Positions 20,057-32,100 are shown, counted from the first letter of the stretch. The stretch: 64,000 nt of DNA from Anthoceros angustus (GCA_010909165.1 MU008182.1:930001-994000), one strand, 5' to 3'. The notes: generated from the sequence alone by a model not told the origin. Program-made: numbers and translations.

Positions 20057-22113
20057 ATGGCAGACAAAGCCTGTGTGCTGCGGTTGCAGAAAGAGTTTCG
20101 AGCTCTCTGTAAGGTAGGCTTCCGGCTACAGACCTGGTTTGCGGTATCTGGCCTGTTTCGCAATTATGGCCCCTGGTAGTGCGGGCATAAGAAGTGTGAC
20201 TTTATCCGGGGTGTGATTTAGTTCTCCTGTTAAAACCGGTCGGCCGATTGTTGCGCAATGGAGTGGAGTAGGGTGTTTGACCTGAGGTGGTTCGCTCATG
20301 CATACATCTGGGCTTCAGCTTCTCAGTGTGCAGCTCAGTCTGACGGCAGTGGTTATGAGCTTTGTATTGGCTCGCTCAACTAGCTTGGAAGAAATGACGA
20401 GCCTGTTGCGTTGTGACGTTGTAGATGTTGTCTTTGTCCTCTGTCTTGTCATAGCATGTCTGATGTAGCCTCCTGCATGGTCTCAGGAACCTGTGCCCCA
20501 CGTGTTGGCGCGGCCTTCGCCTACCGACATTTTGGAATGGCGTAAGTGATTTAATGTTGTGGATGGAGGTGGTTTTGAGCTTCTCTCTTGCATCCTTGAC
20601 TTGCGGTTAAGCAAACATATTCTCGCAGGTGTAACTGCCACTCTTTCTGACCGTTTGTCTGGTGTCTTGTGGTCGTTTTGTACGCGCAGATTACGTTTTG
20701 GAGGGTAGTGAGGGAACTCCCTTTGAAGGTTGGCCTTGCACTGTTTATGCTGTTTAACCCTTGTGCTTTGTTGCTCGTTATGCTGATGGGGGGTACGGTC
20801 TCTGTAATCGTTCAGGTGGAGTCTACCATGGGAAGGTCAAGTTCCCCCCCGAGTATCCTTTTAAGCCTCCTGGCATCAGGTATATTCGAGTGGCGTCCCG
20901 TGACCCCGTTTTGTGAGCGACAGATTTGTGTTTGAGTTCAAAGTTGGGCTCTCCTGTTCCTGACTACTTTTGTGGAATTTAATAGTATGATCACCCCGAA
21001 CGGCCGATTTGCAACTCACAAGCGGATTTGCATGTCAATGAGCGACTGTGAGTTCTTTCTGAGTCGATTGCCCCTCTTTGTACTTGAATACTGCTGCATC
21101 TAAATCTTCCTTATTTGCTCACGTTTCAAGGGCACAAAGTGATTGACACTGCTTTGATGCCTATCCAGTTCATCCAGAGACCTGGAATCCTATGTGGTCC
21201 GTTTCTAGGTACTGCACTCTTCCTGTATACTGACTGGTTTGTCAAATTGCTGTATGCTAGTCTTGGCAGCACTGTTTGGTGCGTGACAAGGGCTTTGGAA
21301 TGGTTTCCACGTGCTCTATCTTCACCTTTTGATTACCCAAGGTTTGCTATCACAGAAGTTGCCTAACATCGTGGTCCTGTATTGCAGCATACTTACGGGT
21401 TTGCTATCTTTCATGGTATGTACATGTGTTCTTTTATAGTGCTGTTAGAAAATTAACAATTTTGATAGCTTTGAGAAGCTGAGGATAGCTAGTTTCCGAT
21501 TACCTTTTGCTGTTAGCGTTTGTCACCTATTTGTCTGCAATCCTTTTGGGTTGCTGGAGACAGGAAAAGCTCAAAGGGATCGTTTTTTGTGACCTTCATG
21601 CATTTTATGCAGATGGATAATACTCCAACCACTGGAAGTGTGTCTACGTCAGCAGAGGACAAGCATCGACTGGCCCAAGCATCTCTTGCCTATAATTGCA
21701 AAAAGTACTTATCAATTCCTGTGTCCACTCGTATCGGTGGTTGTTGCTTGTAATGGGTTTTGACAACGTCAGACGTGCATAAGCTTGTGTTTGGACACTC
21801 ATGATCTGTTTTCTTTCTGTTTGTCAGTGCGATATTTCGCAAGATGTTCCCAGAGTACGTGGAGAAGCTTGCGGAGCAGCAACGAATTTTGGAGCAGGCG
21901 CAGAAGGGGGTGGACGAAAAACAGGAAACGCAAGCTCCCACAATGTCAGAGCAACAGCCTCCGGCTGGTCTTGTGAGAAACGCAGATGTAAAGGGGGGTC
22001 GGCAGCCGAAGGGACTGCAGAAATTGCCGTTGTGGTTGGTGGCCGTTGTAGTCGCCATTTTTGCCAGTATTATGGCTTTGCCTTTGCTAACATTAGATTT
22101 TACCCGCGCTTGA
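20057..22113 (+). CDS. UBC32: Tail-anchored ER ubiquitin-conjugating enzyme E2 (UBC32/UBE2J type)
   Basis: Nine exons: 20057-20113, 20487-20541, 20690-20728, 20816-20879, 20986-21047, 21169-21208, 21388-21415, 21613-21704, 21828-22113. All junctions are GT-AG and keep phase, giving 240 residues. The UBC fold starts MADKACVLRLQKEFRALCK; the active-site cysteine lies in KRICMSMSDFHPE (about residue 87), with the UBE2J-type ETWNPMWSVSS after it. A linker of low complexity follows, then a single C-terminal membrane segment (about 214-235) ending in eight residues, the tail anchor. Family members place ubiquitin on ER-associated degradation substrates and affect brassinosteroid and salt responses in Arabidopsis. 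A broken duplicate sits just upstream. Confidence 0.93.
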
Positions 22114-22483
22114 TGGAGTTTGTCCATACTATTCTTATTCACTTAGGTAGTTTGGGTTTGCGGCGTCCAGAAGTAGACAATCCAGCCAAGAGGATAGGTA
22201 TTGATTGGGCTGGTTAAAAGCTGTTCTGGAGGATTCGTCTTCCTGCTGTAGAGCTGTATTATATACTCCAACCATCTCAGTAATTGAACTTAATGCTTGT
22301 TCACCACCACCGCATCTTGTAATAACAACGATAGGATCCATGGGAAAACCACAAAATGTGAAGAAACAAGCATTCACCGAAGCAGCCAGTCAAGGAGGTT
22401 CCATCCGCTCGCGGAATGGATTACAACCTGGCTGGTTTCCGAGGAAAAAGCACAACAAAATTTGAACGGTTTCCGAGTGGTGG
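22114..22483. other. Intergenic, convergent 3' ends
   Basis: Spacer between the plus-strand E2 gene and the minus-strand NDPK gene. It presumably holds both 3' UTRs. No coding sequence, repeat or RNA gene seen. Confidence 0.4.
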
Positions 22484-23809
22484 TCACTCGTAGAGCCACT
22501 TCTCGCTGACCAGGTTGTAGTCGTTGAGTTCCTCGGGCGAGAACCAGAGCTTGATTTCTGCCTCAGCCGTTTCAGGCCCATCGCTGCCGTGGATGATGTT
22601 TCTTCCCACCACTATGGCATAGTCCCCTCTGATAGTGCCCGGCTCTGAGGCCTGCGGGCTGGTTTGGCCAATCAACTTCCGCCCATACTTGATCACACCT
22701 TGCCCCTCCCACACCATGGCTACGACAGGTCCGGAGCTGAGGAAGTCGGTGAGGCCGTTGAAGAAGGGACGCCCCTTGAGATCGTCGTAGTGCCGCTCGG
22801 CGAATTCCTTGCTTGGCGTCACCAGCTTGATTCCTACCAGCTTGTACCCCTTCCTCTCGAACCGCCCGATGATCTTAGAAATCTGTATCCAACGCAGTGA
22901 GGAAAATACTGGAAAAGAGGACAGAACAAACTGATTGTGACTACGCAGGGATGACTTACCAAGCCTCGCTGCACACCGTCGGGCTTGATTGCGATAAACG
23001 TCCGCTCGACCTGTGTGCGCGAATTAAAGACCTGGTGAATCATGCTGCGGTACGCAGACCAAATTCACAAAAGCAGAACAGTTCACCAGGTTTGAAACGT
23101 ACTTCAGCAGCCTCCAAGTTCTGGTCTTGAGCAACCACAGCTGGAGTGACAGTGGTGACCAGGTCAGGCCAGATTTTGTTGCAGGAACTGAAAGTTTCCG
23201 AGCAGAATGCATGAGACAAGCAATCGAAGGCCACAGGGTGTCACCTGCAGCTGAGAGGAAAAAAGCAGCCGGAAACCACCCTCTAGCACTGCTGTCCTGC
23301 GCCTCCGCGACTGCTCGGGTGATTTGCGACGAAGCTGCTGACCCGCCCTTGATCACAAAAGCAGGCACCAACGACCTCCCCTCTGCAACCAAGGCGACAG
23401 ATCAGCTCAGTGTCATGCCGCACCCTTCCCACCTGCCTGAACTTCCCTTGGTTCCCCATTCAAACCATTCACCCCCCCTCTCCCTCCTCGCATGCAATCC
23501 ACCAACCCTGATTCACTCCATTCCTCCAATTACATAAAGATTGCACACAGTCAGCTGGTCATCAGCAGAATCTCGGGGGTTCATCTGCCGCCGCCGCAGC
23601 TGAAAGCGGCACAAGCGTCAAGCTCCCAGCTGATCTTAGCTGGACGCAGCCAGGCGGAGCTCCCATCAAGCCACACATGCAGCCCGATCCACGCTTCCAA
23701 GCCCTACAGCAAACAGGCACGCGGACATACCGGAGTGGAGGGAGCGGCGGGAGGCCGCCGCCGAAGCACGCAGAGCTCTGGACACCGCATTGGCGACGCG
23801 CATCTTCAT
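22484..23809 (-). CDS. NDPK3: Mitochondrial nucleoside diphosphate kinase (NDPK3-like)
   Basis: Five exons on the minus strand: 23809-23731, 23382-23245, 23140-23103, 23010-22960, 22882-22484, giving 234 residues. NDPK transfers the terminal phosphate from ATP to other nucleoside diphosphates through a phosphohistidine. Visible motifs are [32 protein letters not shown] and the active-site NIIHGSDG (His about 200). The first 85 residues are Arg/Ala/Ser-rich ([20 protein letters not shown]) followed by a mildly hydrophobic segment ([12 protein letters not shown]), as in plant NDPK3, which is imported to the mitochondrial intermembrane space. Start chosen because it opens this presequence in phase with exon 2. 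COX11 lies upstream on the same strand. Confidence 0.92.
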
Positions 23810-24476
23810 GGTTGCAATGCCGGAATGGAAAAGCAAGGCCGGGACGACGGCGAGTGAGGAACGTGAGGATTGTACTGCCGGAGGCCGGGATGGGAGGGAA
23901 TGCCACTCAAGGGAGAAGGTGTAAGGAAGGTGGTGGGAAAGGTAGCCGGCTGGCTGCTGGAACCGACACACGCGTTTCACGTCATAAGGCTCACAACCTC
24001 GCCTACGTGTGAAAGCCACCGGACTCGGAGCCCTGTTATCAACCGAGGCCGCTGAGCCAATTCCGTCGTCCACATTCACTGCATGTTGTGCAAATCATTT
24101 ATGTTGTCAAAATCAAAAGTGTGGACTATCGATCACACCATGTTAGCACTTCGTATGATGCTTTTATTCCTTTCGGATTTCGGCTGAAGCCAGGCTTCCC
24201 TGCTACAATACAGCTCAGCTGCCCGTAACCGACTGGTTATAGCCGCTTGTTACGCAGTGTCGTACTGGTCATTCCTCGTACCCATCGCCTACGGCTGTGA
24301 TTCCGCAGACCTGAAAGCATGCATCAAGCAGAGTACGTTTGGTAAGCCCACTGCAGACGAAGGTGTTTGAGGATCGTGAAATGGAATATCACAAAGCGAT
24401 CCGTACCTGGATGTTAACATTGTACAGTGGCCGAGAGAACTGGACAACGGTGTGCTGCCTGCAGGTTTGAGTTTTC
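23810..24476. other. Intergenic: NDPK upstream region and COX11 3' flank
   Basis: The segment next to 23810 should hold the NDPK promoter and 5' UTR and the distal part the COX11 3' UTR. Nothing else recognised. Confidence 0.4.
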
Positions 24477-25765
24477 CTAGGATTCGGATGTTTCGTCCTC
24501 TTTCTCATCCTCTACTTTGAAAAATGTGTATGACAAGATTAAGGAGTTGATACCATCCATCCTTGGATCCGTGGCGAATTCTGGGTCAATGTAGAAGAAG
24601 ACCTGCAGTCAACAGTTATAACCAGGAGACATCTTGTCAGGCCTGTGAAGTTTAGGACCCAAGGTCACAGGCTCCAAGGAAACACCACTCACAGGCATGT
24701 CAAGCTTCTCTCCGGCACGAAGCCGCTGCTCCTCGAAACAAAAGCACTGGATCTTGTTGAAGTAGGCTCCAGCCTGCATGGGCACACCAAATGGCAGAAG
24801 AATTTCCGCTTCTGATAACTACAACCTTGCTTCGAGCCAGGCTTCTGAAAGTGATGCTGCCTACCCTCATAGGAGTGATATTGTACGTAGACACTCCCGT
24901 GATGGACTTGGAGCTGGTGTTTTCTGCTGTGTAGAAAGCCAGAGTGCTCTGCCCTGGCCTCACCTTCATCTACATACCCGCATCCAAACAACAGAGAAAA
25001 AGAGACCAGTATGGACCAACCACCATTCCTCGTAACCACAAAACAAGACAGTGAACTCCAAATACACATACCTCCCGTTGAGTCGGCGTGAACTTCCAGG
25101 GCATACCATCCGCCACATCCGCATTAAACTGCACTACCAGCTCCCTACCGAGAGACACATTCACAAACCCTATCGATTAGGGTACGCCGAGCCTTCCCCC
25201 CACAAATTCACTCCCCTCCACAGCATCCAAGGCAGCAGCAGGAATTCACCTGACCGGCGCGGCGGAGGCTTCAGCATCCTGCCTTGCAATCTTTTCCTCC
25301 ACTGTCTGCAAGCAGCCACTGAGCGGATGAACCAGTTCCTTTGCCACGACAGGACCGGAAACCCATGGGCACAGCAAATCCTTCATGTCACAACCAGCTC
25401 ACCTCACGCCGCTTCACAGTCCCCCCATAACCAGTGGCCTGGCAGAACTTCCGGTACAGCGGCACGGAAGCGTACGTGCATCCCACCATAGCCACAACCA
25501 AGGCGGTGAGATACATCAGCGTTCCCTGCGAATTTTTCTGCCCCGGATGTGCCCTGGCAGCAGCCCCATTTACAAAATTCCTCCTCAGAGCTGGGCTCCC
25601 AGGATCCCCTCCAGCCTGCGAGCTGAACCTACAACCTCCCCCTGCCCCTGCCACTCCAGCCTTGCACTCCGCTCCCAAAATCCACCCTCGTCGAGCACCC
25701 GCATCCAAACCCCACCACACCCTTCGACCGCAATGCCGCAACATTCTCCCACTCCAGCTCCGCAC
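24477..25765 (-). CDS. COX11: COX11, cytochrome c oxidase copper chaperone
   Basis: Six exons on the minus strand: 25765-25403, 25305-25250, 25144-25072, 24969-24865, 24773-24693, 24602-24477; phases agree and give 267 residues. COX11 is an inner mitochondrial membrane protein that delivers copper to the CuB site of cytochrome oxidase subunit 1. Residues 1-75 form an Arg-rich mitochondrial presequence; a single membrane helix lies at about 82-100 ([20 protein letters not shown]), then [17 protein letters not shown]. The domain in the intermembrane space contains [18 protein letters not shown] and the copper-binding CFCFEEQ (Cys 209 and 211), followed by [16 protein letters not shown]. The acidic tail is typical of the family. 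Confidence 0.95.
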
Positions 25766-26449
25766 CTTCCCCTGTTCCGCGCATCAGCTCTCAGCTCCCC
25801 TCGACTCGAGCTACTCCTCTTGTCAATCCATACCCATCGAGATCAAGCCAGGATCAACAAGCAAGCAGCAAAAGTCGAAATTTCTCTGAATCGCATAAAA
25901 TCGACTAACAGTAACTCGTTCCCGCTCCCGAATTAGGGCAGCAATACATTCAGATGCTTTCATCTTCAATTTGTCTGAGTGCGAAGCAGATTCCTTCCAC
26001 CGTGTGTAATAAGGACAACTGTGGATTGCACAGAAGAGAGCGAAAATGGAAAAGGACAGCATTGCAGGTAACCGAGAGATGCTGTCCGGAGACGATGTGA
26101 ATCAAAACGACACAAAATGCATTAGGCAATTGAGGCAAACAAAGCATCGTGAACGAAAGAGAATTTTACACAACCGTCAGCAGAAGTGCAGACGCAGCGC
26201 TCCGGACGTGGAATGCTGGCCAAGTTCTCCACATTCGGCTTCTAGGTGCAAGACATTCGACATTCGGCAAGCGACTGCTCGAACTTGCTGACGGGGGAGA
26301 GTGATCTGCTGTCGCAGCAGCAGCGAAAGAACCAGCATTGTACAAGACAGGATCTAGCCGGCATCACACAATGACCCCAGCCGCGGAGGACATCAGCGAA
26401 TTGGGTTTCAAGCGCGCGAGCTTGAAGGGAAAGGACTAAATTCAATAAT
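25766..26449. other. Intergenic: COX11 upstream region and LHCII 3' flank
   Basis: Spacer between two minus-strand genes. The part next to 25766 is the COX11 promoter. No further gene or repeat recognised. Confidence 0.4.
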
Positions 26450-27417
26450 CTAATTCCCGGGGACGAATTTGGTGGCATAGGCCCAGGCGTTGTTGTTGGA
26501 GGGGTCGGCCAGGTGGTCGAGGAGGTTCTCGATGGGGCCCTTGCCGGTGACGATGGCCTGCACAAAGAAGCCAAAGGCGGAAAACTGGGCCAGTCTTCCA
26601 TTCTTGATCTCCTTCACCTTGAGCTCGGCGAAGGTGTCGGGGTCGTCGGCGAGGCCCAGGGGGTCGAAGGCGCCGCCGGGGTAGAGCGGGTCGGTCACCT
26701 CGCCCAGGGGCCCGCCCGCAATGCGGTAGCCCTCCACCGCCCCGATCAAGATCACCTGCACGGCCAGCACGGCCAGGATGCTCTTTGCGTGGATGAGAGC
26801 CGGGTTGCCCAGGTAGTTGAGCCCCTCCTCGGAGAAGATGACGGCGCCGGCCTTGAACCACACGGGCTCCTGGATGGGCACCCCGTACTTGGCCAGGATC
26901 TCGGGGGTCACGATCCCGAGCGTTCCCAGCAAGGCCCACCGCGAGTGGATCACCTCCAGCTCCCGGTTCCTGGCGAACGTCTCGGGATCAGACGAGAGGC
27001 CTGCCGTGTCCCAGCCGTAGTCGCCCGGGAACTCGCCCTTGAGGTAGCTCGGGGGCTCGCCGGAGAGCGGGCCGAGGTACTTGGGCCTGTCGGGCCCGTA
27101 CCTGCGCAACACACCATTCACGATTCATTCCCACGAGAATCATTCATTCTATCAATCCATCAATCAATCAAACAATCAAACAATCAAACAATCCCGCCTT
27201 GCCGGGCCGGCTGCATTGCATCCCACTGGAATGCAATTGAGAAGGGGGCGATGGAGTACCAGATGCTGTCGGACTTGGAGGCCTGCGTCTTGCGCATGGT
27301 GACCCTGGCGTCCGCAGCCCTGCCGCCGTTCACCTTCCTGGAGAGCTCGGAGGGCGCCTTCAGCACGGCCTGGCCGGCGAAGGTGGCGCTGCTGATGCAT
27401 GCCGAGACGGCGGCCAT
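26450..27417 (-). CDS. LHCB: Light-harvesting chlorophyll a/b-binding protein of LHCII (Lhcb1/2-like)
   Basis: Two exons, 27417-27260 and 27101-26450, joined as TG|G within the Trp codon; 269 residues. It binds chlorophyll a/b and carotenoids in the thylakoid antenna of photosystem II. Residues 1-36 are a chloroplast transit peptide. The trimerisation motif WYGPDR is at 53-58. Helix B has [13 protein letters not shown] (about 100-112), helix C lies near 155-178 ([20 protein letters not shown]), and helix A has [17 protein letters not shown] (216-232). Usual LHCII reads NGRLAMFSMFG there, so Gln 225 and Ala 228 are unusual. Very GC-rich third positions suit high expression. Intron position and sequence are nearest Lhcb2, but subtype is not certain. 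Confidence 0.93.
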
Positions 27418-27518
27418 GGCTGCTTCCGCCGGTGCCCGGGGAGGAGAAGAGAGCAGGCGACGGAGACAAGTCAGCTGGAGGACGCGATGCCGATGTCCGT
27501 GAAATCACTGCTCGCACA

Positions 27519-27526
27519 ATATATAT
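27519..27526 (-). promoter_or_regulatory. Probable TATA box of the LHCII gene
   Basis: A run of ATATATAT sits about 100 bases upstream of the LHCII start codon, within a GC-rich context, at the spacing expected for a strong light-regulated promoter with a short 5' UTR. The assignment rests on position and composition only. Confidence 0.55.
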
Positions 27527-27529
27527 GTT

Positions 27530-28441
27530 TGGTAGGCGGGCGGGGCGCGCGGCCAGGTGCATGCACCGACGGTAATCGGCAGGGCCCAATCGGGGGCCAG
27601 GATTCCCTCCAGCGCTTCAACTACGGTTCGGGCGACTGACTGCGGGTTACTTCTGTGGCGTACGTGCATTGAACCTGGATAGGCGAGGCGACAACATAAG
27701 CCTGCACCAACGCTCCTTCATGTTGCATCGCCTGTGAGCGTCTAAGGGGGCTGAAGTTTTAAGGCTTGAAGGACTCGACCACTTCAATTTGGCAGCATTA
27801 GCTCTACTCTATGTAAGCCAGTTCCACCACACTAAAAAGGAGGAGATATGTTTGAAGTTACATTGGATAAGGTTCGGTGTGAAGATAATGTCCTTGAACA
27901 AGTATAGTCTTGTCACCTCTTACTGTGCAGTAAAATGAATCTGTAGTAGCCTCAAGGTTCTATTTTTTCAGTTTATGGAAACATTGATGGGTAGTGTTGG
28001 AGTTGTGGGGTACAGGATCCGAGAAAGAAGGAGAGGAGAAGGAGTCTATGCGACAAAGATCTGTATGATTCAGATTAAATTTATGTCTCGTTATATGTAG
28101 AAATGTAAACCTTCAAAAAAATAAGAAGGCGGTGATTAATAAAGGTTTACCTACAACAATAACAATCAAATTTCATGCACATAAGTTGCACACTTGCTTC
28201 CTAAAATGGAATTCTTTTCCCATAGTCATCTCTAAATGTATATACTTATATCAAATAATTGTATTTCCTACACTTTTCTGTACAAAACAATTTGTTACAT
28301 CAAGTTTTTGTAGTACTTAAATCGATTTTGGGACGATTTACTGGAAACAAAGAGATGAGATATAACAGCCCATCTTCTATACTATGTATTGCTAAAGAGA
28401 GTTTCATTGCTAAAGGCACCATTACCCTATCTAACCTCATT
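27530..28441. other. LHCII upstream region passing into AT-rich DNA
   Basis: The first 150 bases are GC-rich promoter sequence of the LHCII gene. Beyond about 27800 the composition shifts to AT-rich and no coding sequence is visible up to the Asp-rich ORF. Confidence 0.4.
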
Positions 28442-29734
28442 TCAAGTAGTAAAGATTATTTCAAGTAGAAGCTTTACGAAAAGGTCCAAAGGATCTTCCG
28501 ATATAGTAGATAGTTCTAAATAAAATTTCATATATATACCATTAAATCTTGTTTGATCTTCATGAGTTTTCAAGCGCAACATATTTAACAATTCAGCTCT
28601 CATAGAATCCAAATCAGTTTGTTGTCCGTCATGCAATAGGTAGTTTTGTATTTTTGCTAGCAATTCAGTTCTTTTGAAAAGGAAAATTTTCATTCTCCCC
28701 GCCAAATCAAGTCCATCAGGACCGAAATCCATTGACATCTCATCATCATCCTCGTCATCATCATCATCATCGTCGGCATCATCTGTATCGTCATCATTTG
28801 TATCATCATCATCATCATCGTCGGCATCATCTGTATCGTCATCATTTGTATCATCATCATCATCATCGTCGGCATCATCTGTATCGTCATCATTTGTATC
28901 ATCATCATCGTCGGCATCATCTATATCGCCATCATTTGTATCATCATCATTTGCGTCTTCATCATCTTCATCATCATCATTTGCGTTGTCATCATGTGCG
29001 TCGTCATCATCTGCATCGTCATCATTTGTGTCGTCATCATTGGCATTGTCATCATCCGCATCAAATGCGAGCCTCAAAATTACACCATTAGGATCAAAAT
29101 CCATTGACATCTCGTCATAATACTCGCAGTCATTATCTGCATAGTCATCATCTACATCGTCATTATTTGTGTTGTCATGAACAAGGTCGTCATCATCCGC
29201 ATCAAATGCGAGCTTCAAAATTACTCCATTAAGATCCAAATCCATTGACATCTTGTCATGATGCTCGCCGTCATCATCTGCATAGTCATCATTTGCATCA
29301 TCATCATCCGCCTCCTCATCATCTGCGTCCTCATGAGCGAGGTCATCATCATCCGCATCCCCATCATGCTCGCCGTCATCCTCTACATAGTCATTATCTG
29401 CATCTGCGTCCTCATGAGTGAGGTTGTCATCATCCGCATCGTCATCATCAGCGATATCATCATCATCATCCTTGATTGACATTTCTCCATCATCCTCCAT
29501 TGCTATCTCATCATCATCCTTGTCATCATAGTTTTCGATTAACATCTCTTCATTATGCAACCATGGCATGAGACATGTCTCGCGAAATAAGTGAGGACAT
29601 GTATTTATTTGTGGAATCTCTTTCGCTAGTTTAATGTTCTCTCTTGAGATAAAATTTTTCCTCTCTTTAGTCTCATTATATTTATATAGGGTTGTTGTCA
29701 ATTTTTCTTCTCCTGGTGGAACATTAAAATCCAT
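28442..29734 (-). CDS. Aspartate-rich low-complexity protein, function unknown
   Basis: Uninterrupted 430-residue frame from an ATG (MDFNVPPGEEK). The first 80 residues have ordinary composition, including a CPHLFRETCLMPWL stretch with a CxxxxxxxC spacing. Residues about 80-345 are dominated by Asp with Asn, Thr and Ala, encoded by GAT/GAC codons of an expanded trinucleotide repeat. Inside are recurring islands resembling MSMDFDPNGVILRLAFDA (near 29230, 29100 and 28730), and a three-fold 48-bp unit encoding DDDTNDDDTDDA-type residues at about 28760-28915. The last 90 residues are again of normal composition, with Leu/Lys-rich helices. No family recognised. An open frame over such a repeat with complex ends suggests real coding, but expression is unproven. 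The AT-rich base composition differs from neighbouring genes. Confidence 0.5.
   Translation of the reverse strand: MDFNVPPGEEKLTTTLYKYNETKERKNFISRENIKLAKEIPQINTCPHLFRETCLMPWLHNEEMLIENYDDKDDDEIAMEDDGEMSIKDDDDDIADDDDADDDNLTHEDADADNDYVEDDGEHDGDADDDDLAHEDADDEEADDDDANDDYADDDGEHHDKMSMDLDLNGVILKLAFDADDDDLVHDNTNNDDVDDDYADNDCEYYDEMSMDFDPNGVILRLAFDADDDNANDDDTNDDDADDDDAHDDNANDDDEDDEDANDDDTNDGDIDDADDDDDTNDDDTDDADDDDDDDTNDDDTDDADDDDDDDTNDDDTDDADDDDDDDEDDDEMSMDFGPDGLDLAGRMKIFLFKRTELLAKIQNYLLHDGQQTDLDSMRAELLNMLRLKTHEDQTRFNGIYMKFYLELSTISEDPLDLFVKLLLEIIFTT
28760..29060. repeat. ATC/GAT trinucleotide microsatellite with 48-bp higher-order unit
   Basis: Dense TCATCATCATCGTC-type repeat. Between about 28760 and 28915 three copies of a 48-bp unit ending ATCATTTGTA follow each other, then more diverged triplets continue. 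It codes for the acidic core of the overlapping minus-strand ORF. Confidence 0.8.
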
Positions 29735-31804
29735 TTCGTGGACGATGAAGCAGCCAAAAGCCAACTTGCGTTCAAATGAACTTAAAGAGGTATGTGCAGA
29801 TAGATCTCACACACAGAAGAAACTAGCGCCCGTCGCACTGCAAAGCAACAAAGCTGCCATGCCCAAATGTCATGGTCAGCATGTAGGCTGTTGGCATCAC
29901 AGGTCAAAAATGAACGGTCAAACCACTAGCTATAGGCTTGGCAAAGACTACTGCCTACAATAGGCCTAGAGCCCGCGAACAGAAAAACGGGCTTGGAGTT
30001 TGTGTCCTCTTCACCGGAATGCGACCCCAAGATGTTGCAAAAGAAAGTTTAGCGAAGAAGTATGGCTGCCTCTTTATTAGACAAACATCAACAGTCCACT
30101 TAGCTTGGAGTGTTGAGCTACATATATAGCCTATGGTGTCCGCCACCTCTCGCTATTGCATACTGCTTAGCTCTATGGAGCACGCGCCAAGGTAATATAA
30201 CTATTTAGTCCTTGGCCTTTGGCAATAATGCCTGCTTGGAAATAATCCTTTATTTCCTTGGCCCTTGGTAATGATGAGACTCATTACCTATTTCCTTGGT
30301 CTTCGACCCACGTTTATATTGTTTATGGCTAAGTTAATGTTACAAGCTTAGTTCTAGAGCCAAACTTATAACACAACACCTAGTGTTAAAAATAATGATC
30401 TTCTCACCTCCTTTTATATCCTTCAAGCTCACCCCGTATAAGCAATTACTAATTGTAAGAATACATATAATCATATATCTATTTAACTACCCATTAAGGC
30501 AGTTTCTTCTTCTGAAATTGCATGCCACCACATGCAGCCATGCTTGCAAATATGCAAACAATTCACCAGGCAGATACTATATGTAGCTTTTATTTTCACT
30601 TGTTACTTTTTTCAGTAGAACCTATAAAGGTAAGATGTTTTTGTTTCACATCTCTAAAGTATATTCTCTATTTCATGGTGAAGGGAACTTAATGTGATCT
30701 TTGGGACCTAATTTTGGAATATCTAAAATAGATTGGATAATCTATCTCTATTTCTTTTTGAGTATTTATTATAATTAATTAATTAATTAATTGATCATTT
30801 ACAAGAATACCACCAAAACAGCAGATGAAAGGCATGACCACATCCTTCCAGAGCTGTCCTCACTCAAAATTCTATATTTTATGTTTTAAATAATTATTTT
30901 GAAATTTATTTATAAAATTTAATATTATTTTTATAATAATTATCTATAATTTTTTGAAAATTTAAATAAATATAAGTTCGCGCTCAACAAATTGTTTTAG
31001 AATAGCTTAGTTCACCCCGGAGATCTTGGCTTTTGGCTTATCAACAGGACTCATGGGCAGCATTACCACGTTTGCATCCTAGAACTAGCACATGCTTGAA
31101 TTCCTTACCTACCGCTTGAACTTCTCAATGGCTTCTCTCTCTTGTTTCAAATACTTACCGGTTGAACTACTCTCTCGGGGCCAACTTACTTTTGACTTGG
31201 GTGACCAGGTGGTGCAAATTTGGTGGTAATAAACCCTCCCCAATATAGTTTGTGAGCATGTCATCGTCAACCCTCTGGGCTGGGCGGCGTAGGGATTCGT
31301 GATTGCCAAGGTTTACAAGTACACCCCATGCATGAAGGCCATGCTTTCATTCCCCTTACTATTGAGAACGTGAATGGACTTCATGGTTGGGGTGTGGTTG
31401 GGCTCAAGTTTTGAACAAAACCAAAATCGAGTCACACCAATATTGCTTCAAACAAGTTCATGTATTGAACCATGGTTGCTTGTATGGTATGTATGAATTA
31501 CAGTTTCAACCAACCATGGGCTCAGACCAAAACTTCCCCCTTTTATCGAGTTTGGCATGAAAACTGATTTGAAGTTAAAATTCGTATATAGTACAAGTAA
31601 AATAATTAATCTAAGTAAAAAAAATTTCTTCTTCTTTTACTACTACCAAGCTTAAGAAAAAATCATTTGTGTTAAGACGGTTAAGTTTGACTCAGGTTCC
31701 ATTACGTACGAGATAAAGTTTCGTGACCGTAGTTCATGAGCTGCATTTGAACAAACTTTGTCCATCGCCCTGCTGAGGGCGTTGGCAAATGCTGTTTGGA
31801 GGAT

Positions 31805-31891
31805 GACTTTGAATGCGGGAGATGCTGTAGGATGACTTCGAATGCGGGAGACGCTGAAGGACGACTTCGAGTGTGGGAGACGTTGCATCTT
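31805..31891. repeat. 29-bp tandem repeat, three copies
   Basis: Units start at 31805, 31834 and 31863 and share GACTTCGAATGCGGGAGACG with one to three differences per copy. Confidence 0.8.
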
Positions 31892-31958
31892 CAGCTGTGG
31901 TGGTAAGTAGGCCCTTCCTTACTCTTGACTACGACATGTTGGGGGCGGTAGACAGCTT

Positions 31959-32100
31959 CACGGTAGACAATTGTGGGGGCTAGTTCCCCTTAACCTGGGC
32001 CTTGTAGTGGGTTGTTCCCAACCACCATGGTAGACAATCGCGGGGGATAATTACCCTTAGCCTGGGCCTTGTAGTGGGTTGTTCCCCACCACCACGGTAG
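31959..32100. repeat. 67-bp tandem repeat, two copies plus start of a third
   Basis: Units start CACGGTAGACAA at 31959, CATGGTAGACAA at 32026 and CACGGTAG at 32093. They share CCTGGGCCTTGTAGTGGGTT and differ by a few substitutions. Confidence 0.85.

Noticed and set aside
26442-26939. Arg/Gly/Pro-rich minus-strand frame
   Set aside because: Out-of-frame reading of the LHCII exon.
31109-31309. Short minus-strand frame suspected to be a retroelement protein fragment
   Set aside because: No diagnostic motif of reverse transcriptase, integrase or gag could be seen.
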